From: Melampsora larici-populina 98AG31
Lineage: Eukaryota; Basidiomycota; Pucciniomycetes; Pucciniales; Melampsoraceae
Length of the DNA stretch: 30,760 nt
NCBI RefSeq assembly: GCF_000204055.1
Contig: NW_006768772.1
Location: 437,318 to 468,077, forward strand
Direction: 5' to 3'
In this document: piece after piece, positions 26,930 through 30,760 of the stretch
Layout: the number at the start of each line of letters is the position of its first letter
Numbering within the stretch: the stretch's first letter is position 1
Made by a program: the position numbers and the translations under genes
Notes under the pieces: model-generated
The model's input: only the letters and a program-made list of their open reading frames with translations
What the model was told of the DNA's origin: nothing
Databases searched by the model: none

Positions 26930-28055
26930 GGCCGTTGCTATTTGCAGCCCACAAGAAAACCATGTAGGCGCTGGCCAAATTACGCCTACATGGGTGTTTC
27001 CCACGAAGAAGCGCCTACATCTATGATGTAGGCGCTGGAAACCATCCAAAATGACGCCTACATGTTAAAAAACCCATGTAGGCGTCATTTGGTTACGCCT
27101 ACATTCAAAAAATGAAATGTAGGCGCTATTTTCGAGCGCCTACATGGGAAATCCAATGTAGGCGCTCAAAATTTATGCCTACATCTTTAAAAATGAGCGC
27201 ATACATTCAATTTTTGCGCTCAAATAAGCGCCTACATGCAGTCCTGCATATGTAGGGGCTACAAATCCGGCAACTACAACTCCAGACTGGTCTGAAGGGT
27301 AATGGAGAACAATTTTCAAGTCAAAATGAGAGTATTGGAAGACGGAAAAAGCAGTTTGGACTCAAAATGAGTGTATCGGAAGATGGATAAAGCAGTTTGG
27401 AGTCAAAATCAGTGTATCAGAAGACGGAAAAGTCACTCCAGAGTCAAAATGAGTGTATCAGAAGACGGAAAAAGTAGTAAATTATTTCAACTCTGAACTG
27501 CTATTTATGTCTTCTGATACGCTCACTTCAGAGTTGAAAAGAGCATATTCATCTTCCAATACGCTTAACTGATTTTTCCGTCTTCCAAAACACTCATTTC
27601 AACTCCAAGCTGCTTTTTCCATCTTCTGATACACTCATTTCAACTCTGAACTGCTTTTTCTGTCTTCCAATACTCTCATTTTAACTTGAAACTTCTTCTT
27701 CATTAGCCGTCAGACCAGTCTGGAGTTGTAGGTGTTGTGTTCGGAGCGCCTACATATGCAAGACTGCATGTAGGCGCTTATATGAGTTGAAAATTGAATG
27801 TAGGCGCTCAAAAATAGCGCCTACATTTCAAATTAGATATGTAGGTGCTCGAAAATTACACCTACATTCTGAAATTTTGAATGTAGGCGTAACCAAATGA
27901 TGCCTACATGGGTTGTTTATCATGTAGGCGTCATTTTAGATGGTTTTCAGCGCCTACATCATAAATGTAGGCACTTTTTCGTGGGAAACACCCATGCAGG
28001 CGCTGTTTTGGCAGCGCCTACATGGTTTTCTTGTGGGCTGCAAATAGCAATGGCC
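26930..28055. mobile_element. 1126-bp foldback (MITE-like) element with arms spanning the whole length
   Basis: The left arm begins GGCCGTTGCTATTTGCAGCC, and the complement of the right end begins GGCCATTGCTATTTGCAGCC. Similarity of about 90% continues to the centre near 27492, so nearly the whole element is one inverted repeat. The outer approximately 360 bp of each arm holds about 14 copies of AGCGCCTACAT / ATGTAGGCGCT in alternating orientation. The inner part holds a 41-bp tandem repeat. There is no transposase gene. The perfect 8-bp duplication implies non-autonomous transposition by a hAT-type enzyme, but the ends differ from those of the hAT at 11019-15961, so another transposase is implied. 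Confidence 0.92.
27321..27484. repeat. 41-bp tandem repeat in the left arm of the foldback element
   Basis: Units start at 27321, 27362, 27403 and 27444 with TCAAAATGAGTGTATCGGAA-type sequence, exactly 41 bp apart. Inverted counterparts fill about 27500-27690 in the right arm. Confidence 0.85.
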
Positions 28056-28063
28056 TATTTAAA
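28056..28063. repeat. Target-site duplication TATTTAAA, right copy
   Basis: Matches 26922-26929. Confidence 0.85.
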
Positions 28064-28725
28064 TCAGCAAGCTTCTTGGTGTTTTAGGGAAAAAGAGAGA
28101 CAAAAAATAAGAAGATTTTGCTTTCCCAATCTTCATAAGTCATATCATCTAACCAAGTAAACTCAGGTTCAAGTAAAGCTTTGATGTCACCCGCTTTAAT
28201 GTCACCCACATAATTATCTATAGGTATCCAAGCACATTCTAAAACTTCTAACTCAATCTAACTCTGATCAGTTCAAATTGTTTTAAATTATTTGATTTGG
28301 TTTCGATCACTTTCAAATTGAATTTCTCTTTAGATTTTTTATCTTTTGATAATTAATTTGATGTCTTCAAGTTTTGATCCATACGATTTCAATTCCACTT
28401 TTTCATTCCTTTCAAACCTTTTCTTTGATTTCTTAATCAACTCATCTCTTTCAATTTTAATTCTACCTTTTTCATTTATCATTTCTTCTGATTCAACTCA
28501 ATGACTCAATTAAGTTCTGTAATTGTATCATTTTGGAGTACCCTACCTCTCAATGGTTTTCTGAGTCGATTTGATCAGATGCTGTTTGTTCTTCCGTCCT
28601 GCTTTTCTCCCTTTGAGTTATTTCTTCTTCAGGTTTGAATTTTTCTTTTTCTTCTTCATCTTTTACCAAATGAAGAAAATCTGATTTTGAAAGCAAAAAA
28701 TCAAGGATCAATTCAGGAAAATATG
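28064..28725 (-). pseudogene. Remnant of unidentified gene, 5' side of the foldback insertion
   Basis: Minus-strand coding-like blocks in order: an exon after acceptor CATAG (about 28725) reads FPELILDFLLSKSDFLHLVK, then a Glu/Lys-rich coil to TGA near 28550; a basic block reads IKIERDELIKKSKKRFERNE (about 28465-28410); a third block reads LECAWIPIDNYVGDIKAGDI and EPEFTWLDDMTYEDWESKIF (about 28245-28105). Stops and frame changes lie between them. The foldback element then interrupts the sequence, which resumes at 26918. The gene looks like a charged, possibly nuclear protein. I could not assign it. Confidence 0.5.
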
Positions 28726-28851
28726 CTATGTTGAGTTGAGATCAGACCATTGATTTCTGTGTAATGAAAAAAGAAGCTTTGAAGCCGACCATCAATAATC
28801 AGCACGTACATCAACACTATTCTTTTGTGTTTTGGGCATTTTTGTCACTTC

Positions 28852-30099
28852 CTAGGCACGTGATGAGCCTCCATTCGATTCAAGAGGAGCCCTCTCCAGT
28901 GACTGGTCTTTTGGACTGTGGGTTCTGTATATCCGAACTTGCTGTTCCTTTTTGACGGCTCGTTCTTTTTCATCCGCGGTTGTTTGTTGTTCAATCAATG
29001 TTGAAGATTCCTGTCCGTTCGCTATGGCTGGTTCTTTACCTTGTTCATTGATCTTAAGAGCTTCTTTGATTACTGGTAAAGTAGGACGGAAAGTCGCCCA
29101 AATCACACCACAATCGTGACACTTGAGGACGTATTTGACCACCACACCCTTATCACCAAACAGTTCTGCTTGGCCTGAATTTGCATGTTGGACCTGGTCT
29201 TCGAATGACATAGGCTGAACCATTGTAGTTTTCTTTTGAAGACCGGCGCTGTCCCATACACGGAGGCTAAGGAAAATGATAAGAGAGTATGATCGGTTTT
29301 GAGAGATAGAATGACACACTTACGTTTGGTCCATTGAACAAGATAGGGTGTAGTTGTCTTCGGGATGACACTCGGCACACATAATGTAATGACTACAAAT
29401 CGACAAACACAAATTCAATAACCAAAGAAGTCGCAAGTCTATGAGTGAGTTACTACTTACTCATGACCGGTCAAGGTAGCACTACATTGATGAGATTGCC
29501 AATTCCATATACAAATTGTCTGGTCATCAGAGGCAGAAGGGATCCATGGATGTTTACGATGAAATGAGCCTGATCAAACGGAATCAAGATGACCATGTAA
29601 GGTAAACAAACACCGTTGTTGTTTGCAATTCCAGACCTGTACTACCAAATAAATTCAATATTCAAGCATTGATGGAATATCAAAAGAATTTGAGAATGCT
29701 ATAAAGCATGAATTGACCTTGGTTTTGTAGTCATCTCCACCTGACACAAATAGTGGTTTACTTGGATGAAAGGCAATCCCCCAAACCGGACCTGAAAGTC
29801 GCAAGATCAATACACAATCAAACAGCTACTTCATTTATATGAGTTATCAAAGCGAACCATTGTGTTTGTCAAATTGTTTGACTCATGTTACCATCTGAAA
29901 GTTCCACATTTGGATACTTCCTGAATGAAGTGATGCTGCTAATAGTAAAAGGGTAAGCTTGGGGTGGAAAGCAATTGATTTGACCCTATTGGACTTGGAC
30001 TCAAACTAAACCAACAAGGACTGTGAATAAATGGATTGTATTGCAATAGAGACATCTGCTAAGACGGGTGAAGTTGCTTACCTTTGTGAGCATCTGCAT
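28852..30099 (-). pseudogene. RET1: COPI coatomer alpha subunit (RET1/COPA) N-terminal pseudogene with foreign tail
   Basis: The minus strand begins MQMLTK (30099-30082), the usual alpha-COP start. Exon 30005-29892 reads FESKSNRVKSIAFHPK...MWNFQM, and 29791-29718 reads [20 protein letters not shown]. Exon 29636-29461 reads VWNCKQQRCLFTLHGHLDSV, a TGA, then [20 protein letters not shown]. Exon 29392-29324 reads HYIMCAECHPEDNYTLSCSM, and the last, from 29266, begins LRVWDSAGL. These are WD40 repeats of the coatomer propeller that binds cargo in Golgi-to-ER transport. Lesions: an in-frame TGA where Arg-Thr is usual, loss of the segment between WNFQM and GPVW, and EGHDRGVNW changed to KCHDCGVIW. 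After RPTLPVI the WD40 sequence stops and an unrelated Glu/Lys/Gln-rich tail runs to TAG at 28852. Because introns are kept, this is a duplicated segment, not a retrocopy. Confidence 0.8.
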
Positions 30100-30487
30100 C
30101 TTGGCTGGACAATTTGAATTAAATTTGATGATGTCTTGTCTAAATCCAGGCGACGAGCCAATCGGAGGAAGGTGACCGAGTTTGATTAAGAGTTGATTCA
30201 AAGTGCGACATGGCGGGTGAGCTTACAGCTGGTGGACACGCGGTGCTGATGGCATTTGAAAATGAGTGTACATTGAATAAATTAATGAAGTTTTGATCCA
30301 TGATGAATGATATGTTGAAGGTTGAGGATTGGATCCATTATGTGAGGTTGTCTGGATTGATGGTGGCAATCAACTGCATTCTTGAAGTAGCCAAGACTGA
30401 GATGTCTGTTAATTCGGACGGGAGGAGGGTTTGAAGATAAGAAAGCGGGGTGGAACACGTGCAAGTCAGAAATTCTATGTTGCACGC
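30100..30487. other. Upstream flank of the COPA pseudogene
   Basis: Minus-strand open frames here (for example 30485-30282) have no recognisable motif. The stretch would hold the promoter and leader of the ancestral alpha-COP gene if the duplication extended this far. Confidence 0.35.
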
Positions 30488-30562
30488 AAAAACCTGTGAA
30501 TTGTTAACAGGGTTTGGGAGTTATGGGAGTTTTGCTGCGAACGCGGTTTCACTTTAACTTGA
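30488..30562. repeat. Diverged dispersed repeat, copy 2 (mate at 21506-21583)
   Basis: Same block order as 21506-21583, ending CTTTAACTTGA. The rest of the window to 30760 shows no gene. Confidence 0.5.
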
Positions 30563-30660
30563 ATTATACAACTGGAAGAAATAGACATCATCTATATAAA
30601 CTTAACATAAGGGGGTTGGAGTCTTAGGTGTACAGCTTATTAAGGGCTTAGGGATTTAAT

Positions 30661-30681
30661 CCAGTTTCGCCAAGAAACTGG
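30661..30681. other. Perfect 8-bp hairpin CCAGTTTC-GCCAA-GAAACTGG
   Basis: A stem of 8 bp with a 5-base loop in otherwise unstructured DNA. No gene is attached; it may belong to the dispersed repeat upstream. Confidence 0.5.
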
Positions 30682-30760
30682 GTTGTGCCTTTAGTGTTAC
30701 GATCATAGGTTTATGTGGCACAATGACACACTAAGTTTATGTTGAGTTGTCATTGAGGCT

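Noticed and set aside
27897..28160. 87-codon ORF at the right end of the foldback element
   Set aside because: It reads through the inverted-repeat arm and the target duplication into host sequence.

Overview
The window is eukaryotic, AT-rich and intron-rich, and reads like a fungal genome. The best fit is a rust fungus (Pucciniales): short GT-AG introns, a decayed alpha-kinase with a zinc-ribbon head, a Tad-like LINE, a hAT element and a tyrosine-recombinase element all sit together in AT-rich DNA. That placement rests on family knowledge. I cannot name the species.

In effect this is a transposon-and-pseudogene landscape; I see no clearly intact conserved host gene. Bases 1-4500 hold exon-like scraps, a 145-bp direct duplication, an alpha-kinase remnant (minus strand), a 30-bp minisatellite and one plausible intact gene of unknown function (plus strand, from 3362). 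Bases 4500-10600 hold unidentified exon remnants and a frameshifted cohesin SCC3/STAG pseudogene (minus strand, 8249-9634).

Bases 10636-21458 are one full-length Tad-like LINE flanked by a 13-bp target-site duplication. Its ORF1 is split by a complete 4.9-kb hAT transposon (11019-15961) flanked by the 7-bp duplication ACAGCCT. The hAT carries an eight-exon BED-type transposase whose introns are all phase 0; one splice donor has mutated from the expected GT to AT. LINE ORF1 (gag-like, zinc knuckles) and ORF2 (endonuclease, reverse transcriptase, RNase H) overlap by ATGA. ORF2 has a substituted endonuclease motif, a premature stop and a frameshift.

Bases 21500-25400 hold a Cys-rich exon, a field of 14-bp CACATATATGTG palindromes condensing into a 21-bp tandem array, and the 3' part of a tyrosine-recombinase element ending in a repeat arrangement like the split direct repeats of Ngaro/DIRS elements. 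Bases 25600-28750 hold minus-strand exon remnants of unknown genes, one cut by a 1126-bp foldback element (26930-28055, 8-bp duplication TATTTAAA). Both arms of that element are packed with alternating copies of an AGCGCCTACAT motif. Bases 28852-30099 are a COPI alpha-subunit (RET1/COPA) pseudogene with recognisable introns, a nonsense codon and a foreign tail.

The strongest candidate for something undescribed is the foldback element with its alternating hairpin code, followed by the palindrome array and the split-repeat recombinase element.
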